Positions 37,401-48,173 of a stretch of DNA of 64,000 nt are shown here, piece after piece (the first letter of the stretch is position 1; each line of letters starts with the position of its first letter). The stretch covers positions 9,920,001 to 9,984,000 of the forward strand of contig OZ017766.1 in NCBI GenBank assembly GCA_963969345.1, in the 5' to 3' direction. The position numbers and the translations under genes are program-made. This DNA comes from Turbatrix aceti (lineage: Eukaryota; Nematoda; Chromadorea; Rhabditida; Panagrolaimidae). The notes under the pieces were generated by a model, which was given only the letters and a program-made list of their open reading frames with translations, was not told the origin of the DNA and made no database searches.

Positions 37401-39848
37401 AAAACAGTGAATCAACAAATAAACCAAATCTAATTCAAAAGTACGCAACAATTCTACATAGTCTTTACACGAAGCAAATTCAGCACCTGTCAAAAGGTTT
37501 CATCAAAGAGAAATGTCACATAGAAGACGAAGAAGAACTAAATGATCTTTATCAGTTGCTGCAAACTGAAAAACTTATACAAAACGTTTTTCGTCTCAAA
37601 AATCGTTTGAATGTTTCATGTTTACCGCAGTCAATAGCAGACACTGTAGAATTATATCTGACAAACAAGTTTTCCTATTTCTTTGAACTTGACTGCCTCT
37701 GCGAAGATATTAGATTATGCGACGACACCAACGACAGCGTTACATTTCACTCGATTTATTTACCCCAATATCCGTACAAAGAATACTTTGACGCGTTACT
37801 AAGATCTGGATTTATCATGCCTCAACGTATTGTCACAAAAGAATTTCAGAATCTTGACAAAGATTGCTATAAGCATTTCGATCGCATACGGAGTACGATC
37901 ATCGAATATTCATCAAAATTACAAACTAAAACGGAGTATAATCTCCAGTTAATTCCACTTAAACAGTACTTTATCAAACAAAACATCACAGTTAATACCG
38001 AACTCAAATTTATGTCGGAGCGTGGACTCAAAGTTGTAATGGCCGTGGCAGAGGATACGTCATGGTGGTCTTCATCAACAATTATCATTGGAGGAGTAAC
38101 CGAATGGTGTAAGAAATGTATACAAGCAATCAGCCGGTTTACCAATTGGGCGGCATCAGGAATTTCCAAACAAGTTAACAAAGTGATTGATGGCGTTGTT
38201 ACTAAAGTTGCTGAAAGTTACACTGCCACAAAAAACTATGCTACCAGCACGGAGATTTACAAAATGGTTAGTCGTCATGCTCAGGCTACCGGAGATTACA
38301 TTAAATCTGTAACAACCCCCGTTTTAAATAGAATTAATGAATTTAAAACAGCCAAAATTTTGGAGATTGCAAACAAAGCTGCTATCATCGGCAACAAGAT
38401 TAGATCAATAAGTGTCGGCATGGTTACAGGAATAGCTGCTATTGGTACAGTTATAGCAGCTATTCATATCAATGTGCTAAAATTCATACACCGGATAATG
38501 TCTGCCTGGGTCACAGCAGTTTACGAAAGCTATGAATACTACAACCAATGCAGAACCAACGCACGCAAAATTGGTCATGAAGTTGGTGTTGATGAGTACA
38601 CCATTCTTCGTACGCACATTGATGCAGACGAAAGCAGTAGTCACAAAGATTTAAGTGACGACAGTTTCCAAAATGTATGTTTTTTTACGTTTTTACTTTA
38701 CTTTTACTTTACTTTATTACTCTTACTCGTGCATATTTACAAAATTAAAGATTACGTTTTTGTATAAACCAAATATTATAGTTTAATGGTTTTAGATACT
38801 CAAAAAGCACCTTGAGGCAACACACAAAAATATTGTTTCACGTCTTAAAGAAAAAATTGAAGAAGTCATTTATTCTGTTTTTGAAGATAACTACATCGTA
38901 AAATCTGAAGATAATAATATTACTAGAATCCAAGAATTTGTCAACGTTGCTTCTTGCGTGGTAGATTTCAAACAAGAAACGAAAGAATATTACGTTATTA
39001 AAAGTTATCATGTCAAAACTGTTTTTCTGTACTTGATTGGCGAATTTGTTGTCAACAACGCTCCTTTGGAAAGCATGGAAATGCCAGAACTTGACGAAAA
39101 CATTTCGTTCGAACGTATGGAAGGAATTATTCGAAACGTAGCAACGCAATATGCAAAAGTTATGGGCATTGAAAAACATGAACAATCAAAAGAGAATTAC
39201 AGTAAAGAACATCAGGATAAACTTATCAAAAATTTGACGGCCCTACTTATTCAACAAGTGTCAAATAGTTGCTATTCAATTTACGTCACCACGATAATAG
39301 ACAGTTTGTCAAACCATATTGCTCAGCTACGCAAACCCGTTGAGCTACCGGAAATGACTGAATTTGATAACCAAGACAAAAACCTTAAATACGAACTTTC
39401 ATTGTACAACGCTCAGGTAATGCAAAAGAATCACAACGTTGTTGTGCTACACGAACTGGTTTGTTCCATGCAGACTGTCATTGAAAACAAGAATGTTCTC
39501 AAGACAGCTATCAAATACAGTTTTCCTCTTTCACCGAATGCACTCAAATTAATTCTACCAGCTTTGAACAAAATAATGAAAACAAGTTTTTTCATCACTG
39601 TAAATGATAAAGATAAAGAATCGTATGGAGATGCCGAAGAAACACTGTTGAAAATGAATACCTACCATGATTACATATTCATAACTATCGCGGACTACCA
39701 GAAGTACAAACAAGTTGATACTGTTGTTGATAAGAACAGTAAAGATATATCTCTGTATGCAACAATCTGCAGCGTTGTCAATTCAAAGGATAACAAACAA
39801 ATTAAAAATCCTGAAACATTCAGACAGGATCTGATAAACGAACTTTAA
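19466..39848 (+). CDS. Giant protein (about 3,426 aa) with SecA-type helicase core
   Basis: Twelve exons join in frame: 19466-20045, 21703-21795, 21848-22030, 24302-24495, 24648-25235, 27479-28403, 28565-29266, 31540-32571, 32795-34677, 34731-35474, 36371-38674, 38796-39848. Residues ~320-540 contain Gly-rich collagen-like stretches. A SecA-like motor spans ~1440-2100: Walker A TGEGKT (1479-1484), [25 protein letters not shown], Walker B DEVD (1583-1586), [21 protein letters not shown] (GRGTD 2048-2052), and [12 protein letters not shown] (from 2083). All match the SecA motif order. Between motifs II and III, two tandem ~75-aa repeats (1645-1794) stand where SecA has its preprotein-binding insertion. 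A TPR-like helix pair lies near 2253-2290 and a membrane-like segment near 2990-3012. SecA drives preprotein export in bacteria and plastids; the role here is unknown. Intron 3 uses a GC donor. Intron 1 contains an N gap that could hide an exon. Confidence 0.78.
20087..20286. other. Assembly gap (200 N)
   Basis: Exactly 200 unknown bases, probably a fixed-size placeholder. It lies in intron 1 of the giant gene and touches the left end of a long palindrome, so the assembly probably broke at the foldback. Confidence 0.95.
20287..21300. mobile_element. Foldback element FB1 (TTAA-type family), near-perfect palindrome
   Basis: Arms of about 450 bp mirror around 20796: 20290-20745 against 20848-21300, with almost no differences seen. 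The two arms therefore give the same mirrored small open frames, which are not genes. It carries the family's core (gccggattcctgag with ggcttctga) and end sequence (cctacaacc...aaaacattt). The left terminus, aaaatcctgtcacagact when read on the minus strand, runs into the N gap. Confidence 0.85.
21299..21498 (+). repeat. Tandem duplication, unit about 100 bp
   Basis: A unit starting gaaatcctgtcgtggaag and ending cccgaaatttc occurs twice in direct succession. It contains the right end of FB1 and an aacccagggctgacccg-like stretch, and is followed by a gggtcgggtacccg word. This looks like a local slippage or recombination product. Confidence 0.8.
22141..23972. mobile_element. Foldback element FB2, 1.8 kb, flanked by TTAA
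   Basis: TTAA stands at 22137-22140 and again at 23973-23976. Directly inside are the inverted ends gACGCACTCTGCgACAGG and the complement of gACGCACTCTGCcACAGG. The arms continue inward for hundreds of bases around a centre near 23080. TTAA target use is typical of piggyBac-type transposition. No transposase is encoded. The element occupies intron 3 of the giant gene. Confidence 0.87.
24085..24190. repeat. GACTC/AGAATCGA palindromic words
   Basis: A perfect 20-bp inverted repeat (24090-24109 with 24124-24143, starting ctctcgattctgagtc) is followed by more gactc and agaatcgactc words and preceded by a short CAGCTG run. Confidence 0.8.
25249..26632. mobile_element. Foldback element FB3 (TTAA-type family)
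   Basis: The left end follows TTAA at 25245-25248 and reads AACACGTTCTGCGAGCC, aligning base for base with the FB2 terminus. The arms 25250-25890 and 26215-26610 are inverted copies including gatcaaaaggtgaata, catacggtagcgattct and the core motif. The right terminus is shortened. The left end is only 9 bp past the donor site of exon 5. A related piece lies at 57640-58020. Confidence 0.82.
26640..27290. repeat. GTAAGA-word palindromes and C-rich run
   Basis: gtaagattttcctac variants occur in both orientations at 26660-26770, followed at 26826-26890 by C-runs and cggccccgg words. This is the rest of intron 5 of the giant gene. No exon is supported. Confidence 0.6.
29724..31293. mobile_element. 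Tc1/mariner-like foldback element with doubled terminal motif
   Basis: The left end AAGTGCGTTTAGAAAGGATAG follows TA at 29722-29723, and the right end is its near-complement at 31293, where an N gap begins. Each arm has a second copy of the agaaaggatagcctcaccc motif 175 bp further in (29739 and 29914 on the left, mirrored on the right). The arms are about 780 bp and pair almost throughout. It occupies intron 7 of the giant gene and encodes no transposase. Confidence 0.82.
31294..31493. other. Assembly gap (200 N)
   Basis: A second gap of exactly 200 N, directly at the right terminus of the foldback element in intron 7. The next exon starts 46 bp after it. Confidence 0.95.
33427..33879 (+). 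repeat. Two tandem ~75-residue coding repeats inside the SecA-like domain
   Basis: The two units both run from a VASIL/VTSIL start through [19 protein letters not shown] and PKLTQ to EQ.A.K. They differ at many positions, so the duplication is old. They lie between the DEVD motif and motif III. Confidence 0.85.
35560..36280. mobile_element. Foldback element FB4 (TTAA-type family, diverged)
   Basis: The inverted arms 35580-35790 and 36035-36245 share gacaggaatacgat, gaaaccccgtattcaaat and aaacaaagcgcgtgacat. The right side carries the family core (gaagccaaatctccagaat), the ctctacaacttta...aaaacattt end and aatcggctcgcag. It fills intron 10 of the giant gene. Confidence 0.75.
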
Positions 39849-40515
39849 TGTATTTTTCATTGTGTAAGTTAAATGCTTTTAGAATTAATTATTCAATATT
39901 GTTACTGCAATCTGTTTATTCAATATTGATTGCAGAAATATAATATATTTTAAAAAATAGGCAGGGGAGGTCGGTTTATATTTAGAAAGGGAAGCGTTTT
40001 TTCCGAACAAAAACGTCAATTTTCCTTTTGAGACCAATACTTTGACCTACAAAATTTCGTTTTCTTTGCAAAATTTTTCTTGTCACCTGTTTTAAAAATA
40101 TTCCGTTGACATGGCAATCACTGTTTGCAATCCTGTGTGCCCGGATTTTCATAGAAAATTCGTCATTTTGCTCCGAACGTCGATGATGATGACAACAATT
40201 TTTATTGTAATGTGTGAATTATTGTGATATTTTTTAACCTTATGGGAAATTATATTTTTGAAAGTATTTATGAGGGGGTGGGATCAGATTCCAAGAATGG
40301 AAGCGATATTTTCGTACATAAATGTCAATTTGTTATTTGAATTTATGTATGTATAACACATATAATCCTTTGACCAAACTGGAAACTTTCACCCCCTTAT
40401 TTTGTGACAAAACATACATTTGTAAATAATATCGATAAAACAGACAGTTTTGACGCATCAAAAACAAAAAAAAAACATTTGTTTTTTAAAAAAAATTTTT
40501 TCGATTGTTTCAATA
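39849..40515. other. 3' flank of the giant gene
   Basis: No gene seen. It contains one half of a direct repeat (gttgacatggcaatcactg, near 40105) whose other half lies at about 42139, beyond the foldback element. Confidence 0.5.
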
Positions 40516-40517
40516 TA

Positions 40518-42079
40518 CAGTGGTCTGCAAAAAGATAGGGCCACCCCCAAAAAAGGCGTTTCTGACGTTCGTTGAAGAGTTAGAAAAAATCTGTTTTGAG
40601 GAATGAATTCAGCGTCCCAGGAAACCCTAATAACGTTCTGATACCCGTGATTCAAGGTCGTTGTAAAAAAAAATTAAGCAAAGTAGGATTTTTTTGCTCT
40701 GCAAAAAGATAGGGCCACTTTGATAAAAAAATTCTTTGGAGACCAAGTTATTGACCAATACAGGAGTTACGGTATTATTTAATTACTATCAGTATAACCA
40801 ACATAAAAAATGTAGAAACCCGGTCGAACAACCTGCGCTTTGATAGTCTGCAAGCCGATTCTCCCTATCGAGTACCTCAACATCGATTAGGGGACCCTGG
40901 TGGTCTGTTACGTGGTCGTATTGTCTTGTGTTGTTATAAAAAGTTTAGGTACGGATGCAGTAAGTATTGTTATAATGATATAGGCATCAAACAGCGACAT
41001 TAAAACCCCAGGAAAAAATTTTTTGTAACTGAATTACCCTCGATTTTAACGATTTCCGGTACATCGACCCGTGGTTTGGTTGAAATAGGTGCGGTTTAAA
41101 GCGGTTTTGTGCATGAATGTTTAGAAACAAGCTGTAGGAACATTTTGGTATGATTTTGAATTTAACCTCGGGTGTAGTAATATCAGCGAGAAGTGTAGCG
41201 TTTTGACTGAACCTGAGTAATTTGTCGGCTATCAAAGTTAATTATGTTACCTATGATGAAAGCATGGTTTATTGCTTTTGTTGTGTTCTACAACCCTAAA
41301 TAAGTGTTTCAAAAACAAATCAGAGTTTTATGCTCTATTGACGTCACCGCAAAGACGATAGGAACTTTGACCAAAATTCGTAAAAAATTCTGCATAAGTG
41401 AAAAACTCTGAGTGAACGATGCTTCGTTTTGGCTAAGGTGTCATGTACGCCAAAATGTTCCTACAGCTTGTTTCTAAACATTCGTGCACAAAACCGCTTC
41501 AAACCACCCCGATTTCAACCAAACCACGGGTCGATGTACCGGAAATCGTTAAAATCGAGGGTAATTCAGTTACAAAAAATTTTTTCCTGGGGTTTTAAAG
41601 TCGCTGTTTGATGCCTATATCAATACAACAATACTTACTGCATTCCTACCTAAACTTTTTATAACAACGCAAGACAATAAGACCGCGTAACGGATCACCA
41701 GGATCCCATAATGGATGTTGAGGACCTCGATAGGGAGAATCGGCTTGCAGACTATCAAAGCGCAGGTTGTTCGACCGGGTTTCTACATTTTTTATGTTTG
41801 TTATACTGCTAGTAATTAAATAATACCGAAACTCCTGTATTGGACAATAACTTGGTCTCTAAAGACTTTTTTATCAAAGTGGCCCTATCTTTTTGCAGAC
41901 CCTCAGAACCAGACTTTTCTTTCTTTAAGTCGACAATGGCACTCAACCACGGGTGTTTAGAGGTCAAAGGGGTTTTTTGGGTCGCTGAATTCATATGTGA
42001 AAAGAGATTTTGTCTACCTCTTCAACAGAAGCCAGAATCGCCATTTTTGGGGGTGGCCCTATCTTTTTGCAGACCACTG
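40518..42079. mobile_element. Tc1/mariner-type foldback element flanked by TA
   Basis: The ends CAGTGGTCTGCAAAAAGATA and its exact complement are flanked by TA at 40516-40517 and 42080-42081. The element is 1,562 bp, with arms of about 650 bp mirrored around 41300. Each arm repeats the ctgcaaaaagatagggcca motif 174 bp inside the first (40534 and 40708; again at about 41890 and 42060). The mirrored small frames in the two arms are not genes, and no transposase is encoded. Confidence 0.9.
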
Positions 42080-42081
42080 TA

Positions 42082-43651
42082 CATACATTTTTTATTGACC
42101 TTCATGGATCCTTCATACGGTGCCTGATAAAATATTCCGTTGACATGGCAATCACTGTTTATAACCACCCTGTGCTTGGAATTTTATTTATAAAACTGGC
42201 ATAGAAAATTCGTCATTTTGCTTCTCACATTTATAATATTTCTCTGCTTTTTCTCATTTTACTGTCTGCTGTTCACATTTTAGCACGTTAAAAAAAGCAA
42301 AAACAGCTTAACAACAACGTGTGACCGGATAAAAAAACTCTTTGGGAACAAGGATGGGAGGAAAGAGGGGGAGATAAACTCTTTTACACTTTTCTCTCCC
42401 CCTCTTCTTCAATTTTCAACGCTGAACCATTTTGCAAAAATGATGTCATTTTGACGGGACTTTTCAAAAAGTTGGATGTCCGAACGTCGGTGATGATGAC
42501 GAGGGAAATTTGGTTTGTTACGCTTTCTGCAGAGTTGTGATGGCTTTGAGGTTCAGATCGAAGGTACCGTGGGAGGAAGGGGTACTGTAGTATAAATAGT
42601 ATATACTTTTGGGAGATCCGGGATCTTCAGAAACGTTGGAAGAAGACGTCATCGACAAAATGCAGCGGTCCGTGCAATCTTGAGTACTTTTTCAGCAAAC
42701 TGAGTTTAAAAAAACTCAATCATTTTTTTTGCTCTTGAAAAATGCGTTTTGAAAACAAAAGGTTTTCTTCAAACAAAACCAAGTATTAATTAAGAAATAC
42801 CGTCATGAAAAAAATGCTTATTGAACAAATATTTTCAGCTCAAAAACAAATTTTACGTACATCAAAGAAATATTTTGTCATTTAATTGCAATTTTTTTCA
42901 CAGAAACATAAGTTTTTTTTTACCAAAAAAATGCAAAAAATGAACCGTTTTTGATAGATTTTTTTAGTAAGAAAATTTTTTAATACCTATTTTTTGGAAA
43001 GATTTTTTCGTTAGTAAGAAATTTTTAATACATATTTTTTTAGGCAAAAAAATACACATTTTCGTATTTTTTAATGGCAAAATGATATTAAAAATTTGTA
43101 AAACCAAGCCGTTGTTTTTTTCAGTGTTGCACGCCAAAATGGACACGCCCTTCGACCTCACAGTGCCTGAAGCATAAAAAACCGCTTCAAGTCTGCTACA
43201 CAAGTTCCCAGCTTTCCCGAACGAAACAAAGTTTTGCTGCTAACGCTGACGTCTTTCCACGGTCTGGTCACAGTTTATTCCATTTGTAACAGAATTTACT
43301 ACGCATTTTTTTGTCTTTCTACGCAATACCAAAAAATTGAAAAAAAAAAGATAACATTTTGCGAAATAAAATTGTATTTGTGTACGAAAATTTGATTTGG
43401 CTTGTAATATCATGTTGGACCTTCCGGATATATAGGATGTCTGTTGTGTGTCCTTTGTGCGTGTTGCGGAAGCGCGGGGGAAATTTATTACAAGATTCAA
43501 AATATATCCATATTATTATATTTTTTTTGGTCCCGGAAGCTGGTTCGTTGGGTGGATAAGAAAGAGGCTGAGCTTTGGGGTCGGGAAGGGGGTTGTAAAC
43601 ACTAACGACCAGAGATTCGTGATTTGTCTGGCACGCTGGAGTGGTCGAAAG
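42082..43651. other. Gene-free stretch
   Basis: It contains the second half of the direct repeat that flanks the foldback element (about 42130-42220 and 42478-42500), then A/T-rich sequence. A TATA-like stretch (gtataaatagtatata, about 42590-42605) was seen, but no gene could be attached to it. Confidence 0.45.
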
Positions 43652-44004
43652 ATGGCTAGGGCTCTAAGTAAGTTTATCTTAAATGGAATCTTACGAAAAT
43701 TAGTGAAGAAAAAAATAGATAAAATAAAAAACGGTGTTTTGAACTATGGTTTTTGTATTTAGTAAATTAAAACTTGGGTTATCTGTGTTATTTTTTGTTT
43801 TGAGCAACAGTTTTCATATGTACATATTTTCTTGGCGAAATTCAACAAAGATAATGTTTCATTTTTTGGCAAAAGCATCGTTTCTCAATTTTTTTAAAAT
43901 ATTTTTTTTCCGTTTTAGCACGGTTCAAAAAACTTGCGAACGAACGCCAATGTTCACAGATCCCTCCTGTTGATAAACTGTCAACGAAACCCTGTACCCT
44001 GTAA
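43652..44004 (+). CDS. Candidate small gene, 33 residues, function unknown
   Basis: Two exons, 43652-43667 and 43919-44004, share a good donor (gtaagt) and acceptor (ccgttttag) and join in phase. The product is a 33-residue peptide starting MARALTRFKKLANE and ending in KPCTL, with a basic N-terminal helix and two Cys residues (ERQC and PC near the end). I do not recognise it. The first exon might extend upstream, since the frame before the ATG is open for some distance. It could also be the end of a longer transcript whose other exons were missed. There is no signal peptide or membrane segment. Confidence 0.35.
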
Positions 44005-47000
44005 TTAACCCCTAATCCCAGACACAACATTTTATATTTATAATAGTAGATAAAATCAAAAAGCAATACTTGTAACAAATTATGTTACCGCAATTAAATA
44101 TTATCTACTACTTTGAAATGTAATCACAATAACTTTTTTTTATGACCACCAAGTAATTTTATTTCTCCGCTATAGTATTTAATTTGTATTTTGTTTTACA
44201 ACAGCATTTTTTCTGCGACATGAAATTATTTCAGATATTTATCAGCATTTACCAAAATGCGTGGTGCAAAACTTAATTTCAATTTTTTATTGACATTTTT
44301 ACTTTCTGTTTTGTTCTGACTCACAAATTGCTGAATTTTGTGAATCATAGATTTTTTTATATAAATCAAATTTTAAAAATTAGATAAAAGTTGCCGGAGG
44401 CATTTCTTGTAGAAAATTACAGGAATATAAAATTGGGTTAGATAAATACAATCGTTCTATGCTTTTACGATAGGGAAGTTGGTCCGGATGACGTAGTTTA
44501 TCATAATTTGGGTTCTTTGAAGGTTTATTACGTTTTCAGATACTTAAAAACATTTGGCTGTAAAACATAATTTATGACTGTAAAACGCTGACTGATTTAT
44601 GTGCACGTGTTTTTTTAACGGTAAAAAATTTTTGATGTGGAACACTGCAGCGTTTTGTGTTTTTGTTCAAATTGTTTTGTTGCCGAAAAAGTTGTCTTAT
44701 TTTATCACAAATAAAGTCCCCGCAGGCGTCGAAGAAGTCAGGAGTGCATCAAACCACGGAGCTTCGATCTTTTTTTTTCTATGCATGTTTGTTTTCGTTG
44801 AACACATCTGCATCCTGTTTTCCCGTATTTTGTCTTCATTCCTCGTATCGAATCTTCAAAACTAATTTTAAGTTCAATTTTCCAACGAAAAAACAGGAAC
44901 CCTGTTTTTAACCCTCCGCCCAAAAAAAAAAATCCCTGTGACGTATGTTTTTCAATTTTTCCAAAGATTCTAAAATCTGTGAATCTATTTTTGGGGTTCG
45001 CCAGTCTTTCACGTCACGTGCCCATGGTTTCGATGAATTGGCACTTGCGTTATGTTATCTGAGCCCCCCACCCCGGTTGTCTCGACTTGCATCCTACTCA
45101 CCCGACGACGACCAAATCGTAACAACTCGACACGGTCGCTAATTACCTCTGGGACTTTTACCACTGCCGTGCCCGCCCCACCGCTGTCGTGCGCTCACCC
45201 CCAGTTAAGCTTTTTAGGATCTTTTTTCACAATTTTTTGCCATCGACACTTCCGAGTGCCTGTTTTGCGTTTTGTCGGACTTCACTTCTTTTTTTGGTTC
45301 GGTTCTTGTTTCAGAAATCATTACTATATGCTGTTCTTGGGGAATGGAAAGTTGTAAAGGTCGTCCGTTCGTTCGTTTATTATTCAATTATTTTTTTTGA
45401 AAAAAAAAGAAAATTGCAGTTCGTTCGAATTAAAAAAAAGGAAACAAAAATATTTTTCCAAAAATAGAATTTCTGCAATTAAAATAACTTATTTTTGTAC
45501 TCATTTGAATTTTTTATTTATGGGGAAAAATCAAATCAATGATCATCACTTCACGTCATTGAATATTTTTTTTTGTTTTTTTTAAATTGCGGATTTATAC
45601 ATACACAAACGATAAACAAGCACTGAAAGTTGAAAAGCTCATCATTTTCCTGTAAATGGCGAATAGAGTTCGTTCGTATTAGCGTTGGCAGACGACGACC
45701 TCGCATCAACCTTTGCCTGCCTGTTGGCTTCTATAATCTGGTTCCGGCACAAAGTACTTAGTTGTAGGATTTCTGCCAAACGCACTGGTCTGCTGAATCT
45801 TTGACAGTTTTATAGTGTAGCTTTAGCTTACGATTTGGCGTAATCTTAATTTTAAATTTTTTTATTGAAATTGTTACAAGTTTTTCAAATTTTTTTCAAA
45901 TTACGGTTCAAAATGAAATGAAAAGAAACGTTCGGAAAAGTTATTTGATATTTTCTAACAAAAAGTTATTTATTATTGGAAGAGTTAATTTTTCCTGGAT
46001 GCAACTTTTTTTTAAATACAGTAATTTTTTTAGGTTTTTGACATTAATATCGTAATAAATAATTACTTTCTCCCAGATTACATTGTTAGCGCAAAAATTT
46101 TTTTGCATACGCCGTGCGTTGTCAGTGATCTAATTCCAATACATAAATGTCAACCGATTTTCTGCAACACAAACAAATTTCGTGTAAATTACATTTTTTT
46201 GATTTATGTAGAAATTTAATTTTCCGCGTTTAGTTACAAATTAATTGACTTTTCTTATTTTATTTAATGAACATATCTATAACATACTACAAACTTCAAT
46301 CCGTAAAATGCCGTAATCCTCTGAATATTTTTTTTACAAAAAAAAATATAATCCGTTTTTTGTTGCTCATGCCGTATAAAATCATGCGATTGTGTAAAAA
46401 TTGTGTATTAGTGCCGTGAGATGTTTTATGTTAGCAAGTACGTAATTATTATACTTCCTTGGTTCCATTGTTTTACGTTACATACGTTCTTTGTAAATAT
46501 CAAGGTAAAAAATTATATTTTTTATGCATAAGCTACGCCTTCATTTTACTAGTACTACCCAGAATGGATTAGAAAACAGGAAATAGTCCTCTTGCAAGGG
46601 CACCCTCAATGTTGTGTTCTGCTTTTTCCAAATCATTTATTTTTTGGTCACCCAATAAACACGTCTTGACGTCGGAGCCAATTAATTTCAATCTTGTTGT
46701 TGTTACGATACAAAAAGCCAGATTCAACTTTTGTTATTTTTTGTTTAAAAAAATACTGTAAAAATTAATGTTCAAAAAAAACTTTTCGGAGAAATACATA
46801 ATTTTCGTGTCAAGACACATTTGATTTTTCGGTTGTTATCCTGTCAAACGTGCATCCGAAAAACCGTAATTTCAGTCACCTGCCGGAAAGCTTTGTCATA
46901 AAATGCGGGGTTTCAGTGTTTCACATCATTTTTTTTGTTTTTTTTTGTTGTTGGCGTTTTTTGACGTCAGAAATGTCAAAAATGAAAAGTCGCCGCTATG

Positions 47001-47757
47001 AAACCGCGCACTTTTTTATTCAGAAGGCAACCGTTTTTTGCTTGTTTGTTTGTTTGGTCCGGTACGGTAGTTACACTTATGTATGTGTATGTATATAAAT
47101 AAGTATGTGTCTAGGCAGAAGGTTGTAGTATTTTGTATACATTTATGGCTTTACGGATGCTACAATGAGTTGTGGAATTCCGCTGTGTTTATAATTTGTA
47201 GTCGGAAGACGATGATCCTAAAATATTTTTAAGCAGGGACAAAAATGGACTCGGTTTTTTTGCGCTTTGGCTAGGCCCGTATAAATTAACTTTTGATACA
47301 ATTTAAAAAGAATATTTGCAATTTTTTAATAAAATAAAATAACTTCTACTGATTATTTTTTTACATTTTTAACCGTAATTTAAAATTACGGTTAAAAATG
47401 TAAAACAATTACTAATTTTTATTTTTCAGACGTTTCTTAGTTAGCAAAAACACGAAAACAATTTTTGACATTTTTTGTTTGTTTTTTTTACGTGAACTGT
47501 TTTTTAGTGCGTTTTCCTGTTATTTTTTTAATATTGGAAAAATTTTTGTTGTAACCGTGAATTTAACCCAAATGAGCACGAAAAAAATAAAATAAAAAAA
47601 CACGTCGATTTGTCTCAAACAATCTTTCGTTTCAAAATTGCGTTTTTTTCAATTTCTTACCGCGTTTTTTTAAATTTTTTTATGTTACCCATAATCTTTC
47701 AAAAACAACAAAATTTCAGCGGCAGCAAACAAAAAAACCAATAAACCCCCCAACAAA
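44005..47757. other. Gene-free AT-rich region
   Basis: About 3.7 kb without a supportable gene. A short GC-richer island at 44995-45200 could be exonic, but no consistent splice model was found. A 47-bp near-perfect palindrome lies at 47359-47405. An acceptor-like site at about 47711-47720 precedes the next gene's start codon. Confidence 0.45.
47359..47405. repeat. 47-bp palindrome with 1-base loop
   Basis: Two 23-base arms (starting ttttacatttttaaccg) are exact complements around one A at 47382. Confidence 0.85.
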
Positions 47758-48173
47758 ATGCGGACGTCTCAGTCGTGGAAACTCTCCCTGGTAGCGGTGT
47801 TGTTGTCAGTACTGATTGCCGAATCACAGGCTCAGATGGAGTTGGGCAAGCCTTGTACGTCGACATTTCAATGCTGGCAGTCAGAGCCTATCGATGAATC
47901 CGGGATGCCAATTGCGCTATCTGAAAAATTTGTTTCTAAAAGACTGGAAATTGGCGCTAGTCTCAAGGCTGGTAAAGGATGTGAGTTTTTTTTGGAGACA
48001 TAAAAAAAGTTTTTTTTGCATAAAAAAAGTTTTTTGGTCAATTTTTAATTATCCAATTAAAAAATTATTTTTTGTAACATTTCCACTTTTCAGTCAGATG
48101 TCGATGCGTCCAGTCAGTATGTCAGTACTTTGTCATCAAAGATCAAACGTATTTTCCGTGTGACGAGTTCTAA
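47758..48173 (+). CDS. Small secreted Cys-containing protein, 100 residues
   Basis: Two exons, 47758-47980 and 48094-48173, join in phase across a gtgagt donor and a ccacttttcag acceptor. The first ~25 residues are a clear signal peptide (basic start, hydrophobic core SLVAVLLSVLIA, then ESQAQ). The mature part of about 75 residues has six Cys: KPC and FQC near its start, and FRCRC, SVC and FPCDEF near its end, suggesting three disulfides. It does not match a domain I can name; extracellular regulator, toxin-like and cuticle roles are all open. An AATAAA overlaps the stop codon region (48172-48177). A CAG acceptor 37 bp before the ATG suggests a spliced leader or a 5'UTR intron. Confidence 0.68.

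Noticed and set aside
14948..39848. Bacterial contamination as the source of the SecA-like sequence
   Set aside because: The motor is interrupted by spliceosomal introns with local-style acceptors, and neighbouring introns hold the same transposon families found elsewhere in the window.
40987..41611. Open frames sharing FLNIxAQNRFKP on both strands
   Set aside because: They are the two arms of the TA-flanked foldback element, not transposase.
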